From Stenotrophomonas humi (GTDB lineage: Bacteria; Pseudomonadota; Gammaproteobacteria; Xanthomonadales; Xanthomonadaceae), in assembly GCF_001431415.1 (NCBI RefSeq), contig NZ_LDJI01000026.1, positions 62,001 through 126,000 of the forward strand: DNA of 64,000 bases, given 5' to 3'. The translations under genes were made by a program, and so were the position numbers. Under the pieces are notes generated by a model. That model saw only the letters and a program-made list of their open reading frames with translations. It was not told the DNA's origin and made no database searches. Below are positions 17,143 to 24,586 of this stretch, in pieces. The first letter of the stretch is position 1. Every line of letters starts with the position of its first letter.

Positions 17143-17649
17143 ATGACCCTCTATTACGACCGTTTCGATACCCCCATCGGTCCGCTCACGGTTGCCGTCG
17201 ATGAGAACGGCGTACGCCACATCCTGTTCGCCGAGAACCGTCATGACGCCAAGGGGCGCGAGCAATGGCAGCGCGACCCGGAGGCCGTGGCCGAGCCGCG
17301 TCGACAACTGCTGGAATACCTGCAGGGCAAGCGTCGTCAGTTCGACCTGATCCTTGCGCCGGCAGGCACCGATTTCCAACTGGATGTGTGGCAGATGCTG
17401 GCGCAGATCCCGTTCGGCGCCACCTGGAGCTACCGGGAACTGGCCGAACGCATTGGCAAACCCACCGCCACCCGCGCCGTTGGAGCCGCCAATGGCCGCA
17501 ATCCGCTGCCCATCGTGCTCCCGTGTCACCGGGTGATCGGCAACAACGGCGCGCTTACCGGCTTCGGCGGCGGCTTGCCAACCAAAGCTGCGCTGCTGCG
17601 ACTGGAAGGCGTTGGCGTCGAAGCCCCGCTGGCGGATCTTTTTTCCTGA
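17143..17649 (+). CDS. ogt: Methylated-DNA-[protein]-cysteine methyltransferase
   Basis: A 168-residue suicide repair protein that takes the methyl group from O6-methylguanine. The active-site PCHRV has its acceptor Cys at about residue 128, preceded by ATRAVGAANGRNPLPIVLPC and followed by GFGGGLPTKAALL. AGGAG lies 6 bases upstream of the ATG, within the end of the Ada/AlkA fusion gene, so the two are translated as a coupled pair and act in the same alkylation response. Length is normal for Ogt. Confidence 0.92.
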   Translation: MTLYYDRFDTPIGPLTVAVDENGVRHILFAENRHDAKGREQWQRDPEAVAEPRRQLLEYLQGKRRQFDLILAPAGTDFQLDVWQMLAQIPFGATWSYRELAERIGKPTATRAVGAANGRNPLPIVLPCHRVIGNNGALTGFGGGLPTKAALLRLEGVGVEAPLADLFS

Positions 17650-17743
17650 GTTGTTCGCCTGAAGCGAGTGACCAGCAGTCCCGGGACAGCAGGAGTAGGC
17701 GCAGAAGCGCCAAAGCGTCACGCGCCCGATTTATCATGGCGCG

Positions 17744-18994
17744 ATGATTTCGATACGTTTTCCCATTGCTGCACTGTCCTGTGCCCTGCTCGCTGCATGC
17801 GCCTCCTCACCTGCGCCAGTCGCTCCGTCACCGACGCCGCCAACCGTGCTGCTGCTGTCCATCGACGGCTTGCGTGCGGACATGCTCGACAGCGGCAACA
17901 GCCCCAACCTGTCGCGACTGGCACGCGAAGGGGTGCGCTCGGTGGGCATGCGCCCGTCCTATCCGTCATTGACCTTCCCCAACCATTACACGCTGGTCAC
18001 AGGCCTGCGCCCGGACCGCCACGGCATGGTCCACAACAGCATGAATACCGACGCGCTAGGCAACTTCCGCGTCGAAAGTCGCGAAGCCGTACGCAACCCT
18101 GCCTGGTGGGAGGGCGGTGAGCCACTGTGGGTCAGTGTCGAGAAGGCCGGTTACAAGAGTGCCACCTGGTCCTGGCCCGGCAGCGAAGCACCGATCCACG
18201 GGCTGCAGGCACAGCAGCGCCATCCCTATGACGACAGCGTGCCACTGCCCGAACGCATGCAGCAGGTGCTGTCGTGGCTTGAGGGCACGCCGGACGCGAT
18301 CAAGCCACGCTTCGTCGCCGCGTACATGGAGCATGTCGACAAGGCAGGCCACAGGTACGGCCCGGACTCCCCCGAGTACACCGCCGCGCTGCGCCAGGTG
18401 GATGCCGCCATCGGCCTGTTGATCGACGGCATGGCCGCTGACGGCTCACTGGACAACACCAACATCATTGTCGTCTCCGATCACGGCATGGCCACGGTCA
18501 AGCAGGACCAGGTGATCACCCCGGCCGACATGATCGCGCCGGAACTCGCGCGTACGGTTTCCGTTGGTCAGTCGATTGGTTTCGCCCCCCTGCCCGGCAA
18601 ACACGCCGAAGCCGAAAAAGCCCTGCTCGGGCGCCATGCGCACTACCAGTGCTGGAACAAGGCGCAGCTGCCCACACGCTGGCACTACGGCCACAACCCG
18701 CGTGTGCCGCCGATCATCTGCCAGATGGACGAAGGCTGGGATGCGGTGACCCCGGCCATGCGCGCCAAGCGCGCACCCGGCAACAGTGGCTCGCATGGCT
18801 ATGACCCGGCACTGCCGTCGATGCAGGCGGTGTTTGTCGCGCGTGGCCCGGCGTTCGCACAGGGCAAGCAACTGTCCGCATTCGACAACGTGGATGTCTA
18901 CCCGTTGTTGACCCGGCTGATCGGGATCCCTGCGCAGCCGAATGACGGTGACCCAAAGGCACTGGAGCAGGCGTTGCGCGTATCGGACATGTGA
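17744..18994 (+). CDS. NPP-type nucleotide pyrophosphatase/phosphodiesterase lipoprotein
   Basis: A 416-residue member of the alkaline phosphatase superfamily. The lipobox LLAAC puts the lipid-bearing Cys at 19. Metal and catalytic residues are visible: LLSIDGLRADM (Asp41), PSLTFPNH (Thr77 nucleophile), EHVDKAGHRYGP, VVSDHGM and SGSHGYDP. This matches bacterial NPP enzymes from Xanthomonas, which cleave phosphodiester or pyrophosphate bonds of nucleotides. It is anchored in the periplasm. The gene lies alone 94 bases after ogt, with no clear terminator between, so read-through is possible. Confidence 0.88.
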   Translation: MISIRFPIAALSCALLAACASSPAPVAPSPTPPTVLLLSIDGLRADMLDSGNSPNLSRLAREGVRSVGMRPSYPSLTFPNHYTLVTGLRPDRHGMVHNSMNTDALGNFRVESREAVRNPAWWEGGEPLWVSVEKAGYKSATWSWPGSEAPIHGLQAQQRHPYDDSVPLPERMQQVLSWLEGTPDAIKPRFVAAYMEHVDKAGHRYGPDSPEYTAALRQVDAAIGLLIDGMAADGSLDNTNIIVVSDHGMATVKQDQVITPADMIAPELARTVSVGQSIGFAPLPGKHAEAEKALLGRHAHYQCWNKAQLPTRWHYGHNPRVPPIICQMDEGWDAVTPAMRAKRAPGNSGSHGYDPALPSMQAVFVARGPAFAQGKQLSAFDNVDVYPLLTRLIGIPAQPNDGDPKALEQALRVSDM

Positions 18995-19350
18995 GGCCGC
19001 TTTAAAAGCCCCGCTCCTGCCTGCGGGTTGAGGGGCAACGGTTGCGAACCACTGGTTCGCTGCCCCACGAACCGCCTGGCGCTGGCGCAACGGCTGGGGT
19101 GAGGGCGCTTTTGGAGCCCGTAGCGCAAAAGCCCCTCATCCGCCCCTTCGGGACACCTCGCTCGGCGCCCCGGCCGCACACAGCGTGCATGGCGTTCAGT
19201 CGTGCATAAGCCAGTGGCGCGCAAGCCCCATGCCTTCACCACGCAGGCGGGAGAAAGGAAAACTCCGGGCTCAGGTCAGCCGAACGTCTGCTCCCGCTAC
19301 GCTCAAGCATTCACTGCGCCCGCCTTCATCCACATCTCAGAACGTCACCC
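18995..19350. repeat. Intergenic stretch with GC-rich repeat copy
   Basis: About 356 bases without a gene between two convergent genes. Positions 19131-19171 hold a repeat (CCTCATCCGCC...CTTCGGG...CACCTCGCTC) found again in reverse orientation at 53289-53328. Nearby segments (19001-19040, 19100-19130) carry further GGGTGAGGGCGC and AAAAGCCCC motifs also seen at 55640-55690. No transposase is present. Confidence 0.65.
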
Positions 19351-20256
19351 TCAAACGCTATCGCCGAACGCCTTCGCCAGCTCACGGTAAGCCGCATGCT
19401 GCGCCTCGTTTTCCGGCACCGGCGCGATGACTTCAAGTTCAACAATCTGGTCACCGTCAGTCGGCTTGCCCGGCAGGCCACGGCCACGCAGACGCAGCTT
19501 GCGGCCGCTGTCCGAATCGGCCGGCACCTTCAATTCCACCGGACCACCGAGCGTGGGCACGCTGATGCTGGTACCCAATACCGCCTGCCATGGCGTGACC
19601 TGCAACGTGTACAGAATATTGCGGCCGTCCACCTCGAACTGCGGGTGCGCGGCGTACTCGACTTCCAGCATCAGGTTGCCGCCACCGCTGCCCTGCCCGG
19701 TCAGACGGATCACCTGGCCCGGGCGGATGCCCTTGGGCACGCGCACATCCAGCTGACGACCATCGACGGTGATGCGCAGAGTCTCGCCGTTGTAGGCTGC
19801 CTCAAGCGGCACCGACAGCTTGGCGCGGGTGTCGCGCATCGGCTGCGGGCCGGCGCTTCCGCCAAAACCGTTGCGGCCGCGCGGGCCACCACCACCGCCG
19901 CCACGCTGACGGGCGAACAGGCTTTCAAAGAAATCACTGAAGCCGCCGCCGGCTCCACCGCCGCCGAACACCTCCTCGAAATCAAAGCCCTGACCACCCC
20001 CGAAATCCGGCGGTGCCTGGAACTCCTCGCCCGGCCGATAACCCTGCGCACGCAGCTGGTCATATGCCTTGCGCTTGGCCGGGTCACGCAGCGCTTCATA
20101 CGCCTCGTTGACGGCCTTGAATTTCTCTTCCGCGCCGGCTTCCTTGCTGACGTCCGGGTGGTACTTGCGTGCCAACCGCCGGTAAGCAGTCTTGATCTCC
20201 GCATCGCCGGCGGTGGGCTCCACGCCCAGCGTTGCGTAGTAATCCTTGAATTCCAT
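19351..20256 (-). CDS. cbpA: Curved DNA-binding / DnaJ-like co-chaperone CbpA
   Basis: A 301-residue DnaJ-type protein without the zinc domain. The J domain is at residues 1-70 with HPD at 33-35. A Gly/Phe-rich region rich in runs of Gly covers about 78-140, then the two C-terminal substrate-binding beta domains follow, ending VIAPVPEN. This is the CbpA layout: it stimulates DnaK and can bind curved DNA. No cbpM is next to it. The start has AGAGG upstream. A hairpin with six T residues lies between hsp20 and this gene, so its expression is likely partly uncoupled from hsp20. Confidence 0.9.
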   Translation of the reverse strand: MEFKDYYATLGVEPTAGDAEIKTAYRRLARKYHPDVSKEAGAEEKFKAVNEAYEALRDPAKRKAYDQLRAQGYRPGEEFQAPPDFGGGQGFDFEEVFGGGGAGGGFSDFFESLFARQRGGGGGGPRGRNGFGGSAGPQPMRDTRAKLSVPLEAAYNGETLRITVDGRQLDVRVPKGIRPGQVIRLTGQGSGGGNLMLEVEYAAHPQFEVDGRNILYTLQVTPWQAVLGTSISVPTLGGPVELKVPADSDSGRKLRLRGRGLPGKPTDGDQIVELEVIAPVPENEAQHAAYRELAKAFGDSV

Positions 20257-20270
20257 CCTTACACCTCTGC

Positions 20271-20306
20271 AAAAAAGTCAGGCCCGCCGCCTTTCGGCAA
20301 CGGGCC
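20271..20306 (-). terminator. Terminator or attenuator between hsp20 and cbpA
   Basis: GGCCCG (20281-20286) pairs with CGGGCC (20301-20306), with an inner CCG/CGG pairing. On the reverse strand the hairpin is followed by TGAC and a six-T run at 20276-20271, only about 15 bases before the cbpA start. Confidence 0.65.
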
Positions 20307-20384
20307 GTCATGCAACCGGCAACCGCCGTGGCGCCATTCTAGCGGGCCACGACGGTCATGCTGGTGGAAAGATGCTCACACCGC

Positions 20385-20816
20385 TCAGGCAGCGGTCGCC
20401 GATTCCACCTGGATGCGCCGGGGCGCGGCCTCGCTGTGCTTGGGGATGCGGATTTCCAGCACACCGTTGTGGCTGCGCGCGACAATGCCCTCCGCATCGG
20501 CGGTATCAGGCAGCGTGAACCGGCGATTGAAGGCACCATGGCCCCGCTCACTACGCGAAAACAGCTCACTTTCGCCGGCCGCAACCGCAGCACGTTCACC
20601 CTTTATCGACAGCACGCCCTTGTCCATCTGCACCTCGATGCCGGACGGCTCCACGCCGGGAAGATCGGCCAGCAGCACGAACTGTGACGCTTCTTCGCGG
20701 ATATCCACGGCAGGCACCCAACCCTCACGCGCCATGGCGGGTGTTTCCAGCAATGGTGCAAGCAAGTGGCGGATCTCGGACTGCGTCGGCCACTGGCGGT
20801 AACGTACGATGCTCAT
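20385..20816 (-). CDS. Small heat-shock protein, Hsp20/alpha-crystallin family
   Basis: A 143-residue protein with an alpha-crystallin domain (about residues 35-130): WVPAVDIREEASQFVLLADLPG at its start, then GERAA, FxRxFTLP (NRRFTLPDTADAEGI) and NGVLEIRIPK. It acts as a holding chaperone in the cytosol. AGGAGG stands 6 bases before the ATG at 20816, which fixes the start; a longer frame reads into the promoter. It is the first gene of the leftward stress unit hsp20-cbpA. Confidence 0.92.
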   Translation of the reverse strand: MSIVRYRQWPTQSEIRHLLAPLLETPAMAREGWVPAVDIREEASQFVLLADLPGVEPSGIEVQMDKGVLSIKGERAAVAAGESELFSRSERGHGAFNRRFTLPDTADAEGIVARSHNGVLEIRIPKHSEAAPRRIQVESATAA

Positions 20817-20879
20817 GATGTCCTCCTGCTTGGTAGCGGCCGGCAGACCACTGCGGTGCTGCCGTTCCATGCCCACCAC

Positions 20880-20906
20880 GTATTGTGTGAAGGTGGCCTT
20901 TTCAAG
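20880..20906 (-). promoter_or_regulatory. Candidate heat-shock (sigma-32-like) promoter for hsp20
   Basis: On the reverse strand CTTGAAA (20906-20900) is followed after 13 bases by ACAATAC (20886-20880). The first element matches the sigma-32 -35 consensus; the -10 is only a partial fit. It lies about 65 bases before the hsp20 start. Confidence 0.35.
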
Positions 20907-20909
20907 CCG

Positions 20910-20939
20910 TTGACGCTGCGCTTCCCCCGCATCACTAAA
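20910..20939 (+). promoter_or_regulatory. Candidate promoter for the peroxiredoxin gene
   Basis: TTGACG (20910-20915) is a strong -35; the best -10 is a poor ACTAAA at 20934-20939, so an activator could be needed. It lies 26 bases before the ATG, next to the divergent hsp20 promoter candidate. Confidence 0.35.
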
Positions 20940-20964
20940 CTTCAATTCAGATTAGGAGTCCGCA

Positions 20965-21447
20965 ATGTCCATCCAAGTTGGCGATCGTGTTCCGGAAGTC
21001 ACCCTCAAGCGTCTGCGCGAAGGCCTGGAAACGATTGACACCTACACCCTGTTCGACGGGCGCAAGGTCGTGCTGTTTGCCGTGCCCGGCGCGTTTACCC
21101 CAACCTGTTCGGCACGTCACCTGCCCGGCTATGTCGAGCATTTCAACGATTTCCGCAGCCGCGGCATCGAAGTGTTCTGCATGGCGGTCAACGACCCGTT
21201 CGTGATGCAGGCCTGGGCCAAGACGCAATCGGTGCCGGATGGCCTGCAGATGCTGTCCGATGGCAACGGTGAATTCACCCGGGCATTGGGGCTTGAGATG
21301 GACGCCAGCAGCTCCGGTATGGGCATCCGTTCGCGTCGCTTTGCGCTGTATGTAGAAGACGGCATCGTGCGCGCCAGCTTCATCGAGGAGCCCGGCCAGT
21401 TCGAGGTTTCCTCCGCCGAGTATGTGCTGGAGCACCTGCCCGGATAA
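20965..21447 (+). CDS. Peroxiredoxin, Prx5 type
   Basis: A 160-residue thiol peroxidase. PGAFTPTCSARHLPG holds the peroxidatic Cys at 48, in the PxxxTxxC context of Prx5 enzymes. No second conserved resolving Cys is evident apart from a Cys in FCMAVNDPF, so it may depend on glutathione or an external thiol. It reduces hydrogen peroxide and organic peroxides in the cytosol. AGGAG is 7 bases before the ATG. The ferritin-like gene follows after 27 bases, giving an oxidative-stress operon. Confidence 0.9.
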   Translation: MSIQVGDRVPEVTLKRLREGLETIDTYTLFDGRKVVLFAVPGAFTPTCSARHLPGYVEHFNDFRSRGIEVFCMAVNDPFVMQAWAKTQSVPDGLQMLSDGNGEFTRALGLEMDASSSGMGIRSRRFALYVEDGIVRASFIEEPGQFEVSSAEYVLEHLPG

Positions 21448-21474
21448 TTCCCCAAACAGAAGGAATGGCCAGCC

Positions 21475-22053
21475 ATGAGCAAGCAGCCCGCCACCAGGAA
21501 GACGCCTTCAACCGCACTCCCTGCAGGCATCAGTGATCGCAGGACCCTGCGGGCCAACGCCCGCAAACGCATTGAAGATGGCGCTGTCACGCCCACTTAC
21601 AGTGCTGATCGCAAAGCGGTGATCAAGCTGCTCAATGATGCGCTGGCCACCGAGTGGGTCTGCGTGCTGCGCTATTACCGGCACTACTACATGGCCAAGG
21701 GCATGCTCGCCGATTCGGTCAAGGCCGAGTTCCTGGAGCACGCGCAACAGGAGCAGGCGCATGCCGGCCTGCTCGCAGAGCGCATCGTGCAACTGGGCGG
21801 CGAGCCCGATCTTGACCCGGACACCCTCACCGCCCGCTCGCATGCCGAGTACAAGAAAGGCGGCAACCTGCGCGACATGGTGCGCGAGAACCTCATCGCC
21901 GAGCGCATCGCCATCGATAGCTACCGCGAGATGATCAACTTCATCGGCGACAAGGACACCACCACCAAGCGCATCCTCGAGCAGATCCTGGCGCAGGAAG
22001 AGGAACACGCCGACGATTTCGCCGATCTGCTGGAAGGCTGGATCGGCGAGTAG
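21475..22053 (+). CDS. Ferritin-like (bacterioferritin-type) diiron protein
   Basis: A 192-residue four-helix-bundle protein. Ferroxidase-type ligands are visible in order: ATEWVCVLRYYRHYY (Glu), EFLEHAQQEQAHA (Glu, His), ENLIAERIAIDSYRE (Glu) and LAQEEEHADDF (Glu, His). The first 40 residues are basic and polar and are not part of the bundle. It resembles the bacterioferritin/DPS-like ferritins of Xanthomonads and could store iron or remove peroxide with ferrous iron. It probably shares a transcript with the peroxiredoxin gene, which fits control of Fenton chemistry. Confidence 0.85.
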   Translation: MSKQPATRKTPSTALPAGISDRRTLRANARKRIEDGAVTPTYSADRKAVIKLLNDALATEWVCVLRYYRHYYMAKGMLADSVKAEFLEHAQQEQAHAGLLAERIVQLGGEPDLDPDTLTARSHAEYKKGGNLRDMVRENLIAERIAIDSYREMINFIGDKDTTTKRILEQILAQEEEHADDFADLLEGWIGE

Positions 22054-22123
22054 TCGCGACGGGTCAGCGCGCAGTCAACATGCCTCAACCCGGGTACGCT
22101 GCGTGCAGCAGCCCCTAAAAAAG

Positions 22124-22152
22124 CAGAAGGCCCGGCAATGCCGGGCCTTCTG
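22124..22152. terminator. Bidirectional terminator between ferritin-like and M13 peptidase genes
   Basis: A 13-bp perfect stem (CAGAAGGCCCGGC / GCCGGGCCTTCTG) with a 3-base loop lies between convergent genes. On the reverse strand a CTTTTTTA run follows; on the forward strand it is GTGTCTTTC. It serves the peptidase gene best. Confidence 0.8.
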
Positions 22153-22181
22153 TGTCTTTCAGCAGATAACCATCGCCGCAA

Positions 22182-24275
22182 TCACCAGATCACAACGCGC
22201 TTGTCGTCGGCGCGTACCATCGCATCGCCGGCCTTGCACTGGAACGCTGCCGCGTACGACGGCATGTTCGACGGGGCGCCGTTGGCACGGAAGTTGGCCG
22301 GTGCGTGCGGATCGGTGTTCAGACGCACGCGCAGCTCGCCGTCGGTGAAGTTGCGGCGCCACACGGTCGCCCAGTTCATGAAGAAACGCTGATCCTGCGT
22401 GTAGCCGTCCACCGGCACGTTGACCTTGGCATCTTCCTTCAGCGCCATCTGCAGCGCGTCGTAAGCCACGGTCAAGCCACCCAGATCGCCGATGTTCTCG
22501 CCCAGGGTCAGCTTGCCCTTCACGTTCACGCCCGGCAGCGATTCGTAGCCATCGAACTGCGCGACCAGCTGGTCGGTGCGACTGTTGAACGCGGTGCGGT
22601 CGGCATCGGTCCACCAGTTGTCGAAGTTGCCGTTGGCGGCGAACTGACTTCCCGAGTCGTCGTAGCCGTGCATCATTTCGTGGCCGATCACCGCACCGAT
22701 GCCACCGTAGTTCAACGCCGGGTCGGCCTTGGCGTCGAAGAACGGCGGCTGCAGGATGGCGGCTGGGAACACGATCTCGTTCTTGGTGGCGTTGTAATAG
22801 GCGTTGACGGTCTGCGGGGTCATGCCCCACTCGGTCTTGTCCACCGGCTTGCCGATCTTGCCCAGCATGTAGCGGTAGTTGAACGCCTGCGCGGCCTGCA
22901 TGTTGCCCAGGTAGCTGTCGCCATTGGTGGTCAGGCCCGAGAAATCACGCCACTTGTCCGGGTAGCCGATCTTCGGGGTGAAGCTGGCCCACTTCTCCAG
23001 CGCCTTCTTCTTGGTGTCATCCCCCATCCACGGCAGACCTTCCAGGCGTGCCTTCAGTGCCACCGACAGATTCTCCACCAGGTGCTGCATCGCCACCTTG
23101 GATTCGGCCGGGAACACCGCGTCCACGTACAGCCGGCCCAGTGCTTCGCCCATCGAGCCGTTCACCGACTCCAGCACGCGCTTCCAGCGCGGCTGCATTT
23201 CCTGCTGGCCGCGCAGGGTCTTGTTGAAGAAATCGAAGTTGGCCTGTTCGAAGTTCTTGCTCAGGTATGGCGCGGCGTTGTCCACGGTGTGGAAGCGCAG
23301 GTACGCCTGCCAGGTGGCGGCCGGCACGTCGGCCAGCATCTTGTCCACTTCGCCGAAGAAGCCCGGCTGGGCCAGAGAGAACTTGTCCTTGGCCGGGATC
23401 TGCAGCGTGTCGAACAATGCGGTCCAGCTGAAGTTCGGGGTCTGCTTGTCGGCGTCGGCCGCGCTGACCGGGTTGTAACGCTTGGACGGATCACGCAGTT
23501 CGATGCGCGACAGCGAGGCCTTGGCCAGGCGGGTTTCGAAATCCATCACTGCCTTGGCCTGCTCCTTGGCCTGCGCGGCATCCACGCCGGACAGGGTCAG
23601 CAGCTGCTCGATGTAGGCCACGTAGGCGTCGCGGATCTTGGCCTGCGATTCGTCGAAGTAGTAACCCTTCTCCGGCAGGCCCAGGCCGCCCTGGCCGACG
23701 TAAGCGATGACGTTGGCCGAATCCTTGAAGTCCGGGCTGGCGTACAGCGCGAACAGGAAGCCGTTGCCCTGCGCGTAGCTGTCACGCAGGTAGCCGCTCA
23801 GCGCGGCGCTGTCGTTCAGCGCGGCGATCTTGTCCAGTTCCGGCTGCAGCGGCTTGATGCCGGCCGCCTCGATGGCCGCCTCGTCCGAGCCGGTCTTCCA
23901 GATGTCGCCGATCTTGGCTTCGTTGGAACCTGCCGCAGCCTTGCCAGCGGCGGCCTGCTGCACCAGTGCGTGCTGCACTTCCAGCGAGCGCTCGCGCAGG
24001 ATCTCGAAGCTGCCCCAGGTGGTCTGGTCGCCCGGTACCGGGTTCGCGGTGAGCCACTTGCTGTTGACGAAGCCGTTGAGGTCGTTACACGCCTGCACGG
24101 CCGGATCCAGATCCGCGGCGTTGAGCGAGATCAGCTGGGTCTTGATCTGCGACTGATCGAACGCCGCCTTGGCGGCTTCCGCCGGTGCAGCGGGCGCTTC
24201 GGTCTTGCCGCAAGCGGCCAGCGAGGCGGCGATTGCAACCGTCAGGGACAACGGGACGAGCTTGGAAAACGACAT
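22182..24275 (-). CDS. pepO: M13 family zinc metallopeptidase, lipoprotein (PepO/neprilysin-like)
   Basis: A 697-residue exported peptidase. The lipobox SLAAC gives a lipid anchor. The zinc motif HEMMH is near residue 530 in VIGHEMMHGYDDSGSQ; ENIGDLGG about 60 residues on supplies the third ligand; the C-terminal CxxW-type end of M13 enzymes is seen in FQCKAGDAMVR. It degrades oligopeptides in the periplasm or at the surface. The ATG at 24275 is chosen because GGAG lies 6 bases upstream, whereas for the ATG at 24281 the GGAG would be adjacent. It is monocistronic. Confidence 0.9.
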   Translation of the reverse strand: MSFSKLVPLSLTVAIAASLAACGKTEAPAAPAEAAKAAFDQSQIKTQLISLNAADLDPAVQACNDLNGFVNSKWLTANPVPGDQTTWGSFEILRERSLEVQHALVQQAAAGKAAAGSNEAKIGDIWKTGSDEAAIEAAGIKPLQPELDKIAALNDSAALSGYLRDSYAQGNGFLFALYASPDFKDSANVIAYVGQGGLGLPEKGYYFDESQAKIRDAYVAYIEQLLTLSGVDAAQAKEQAKAVMDFETRLAKASLSRIELRDPSKRYNPVSAADADKQTPNFSWTALFDTLQIPAKDKFSLAQPGFFGEVDKMLADVPAATWQAYLRFHTVDNAAPYLSKNFEQANFDFFNKTLRGQQEMQPRWKRVLESVNGSMGEALGRLYVDAVFPAESKVAMQHLVENLSVALKARLEGLPWMGDDTKKKALEKWASFTPKIGYPDKWRDFSGLTTNGDSYLGNMQAAQAFNYRYMLGKIGKPVDKTEWGMTPQTVNAYYNATKNEIVFPAAILQPPFFDAKADPALNYGGIGAVIGHEMMHGYDDSGSQFAANGNFDNWWTDADRTAFNSRTDQLVAQFDGYESLPGVNVKGKLTLGENIGDLGGLTVAYDALQMALKEDAKVNVPVDGYTQDQRFFMNWATVWRRNFTDGELRVRLNTDPHAPANFRANGAPSNMPSYAAAFQCKAGDAMVRADDKRVVIW

Positions 24276-24586
24276 GGACATCTCCGGCCAAACAGGGAAA
24301 AAGGCCATGCAACTGCATGGCACAACCGTTGAGCGTAGGTGATCACGGCCACAGACGGATAGGCCAAAGGTCACGCAGCAGCGTCACGGCAGACGCCGCA
24401 AAGTGCCACCTAAGCCAACAGAGCACTGGCGTCCTGGCACGAGGGCGGCCACACATGCCGCCCTCCACCAACAGCCAGACCATGAGCACTTCCCAACACT
24501 GGCTGGCCATGCCCGCACCCGCCGAACGCACGCTGTGCCAAACTCCGGCAACGTGGATCGGAGCGTCCACCTGCCGGGAGTCGCCC
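24276..24586. other. Divergent promoter region of pepO and the MscS gene
   Basis: About 311 bases between two divergent genes. It must carry both promoters. I see no clear repeat, hairpin or coding frame of its own. Confidence 0.5.
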
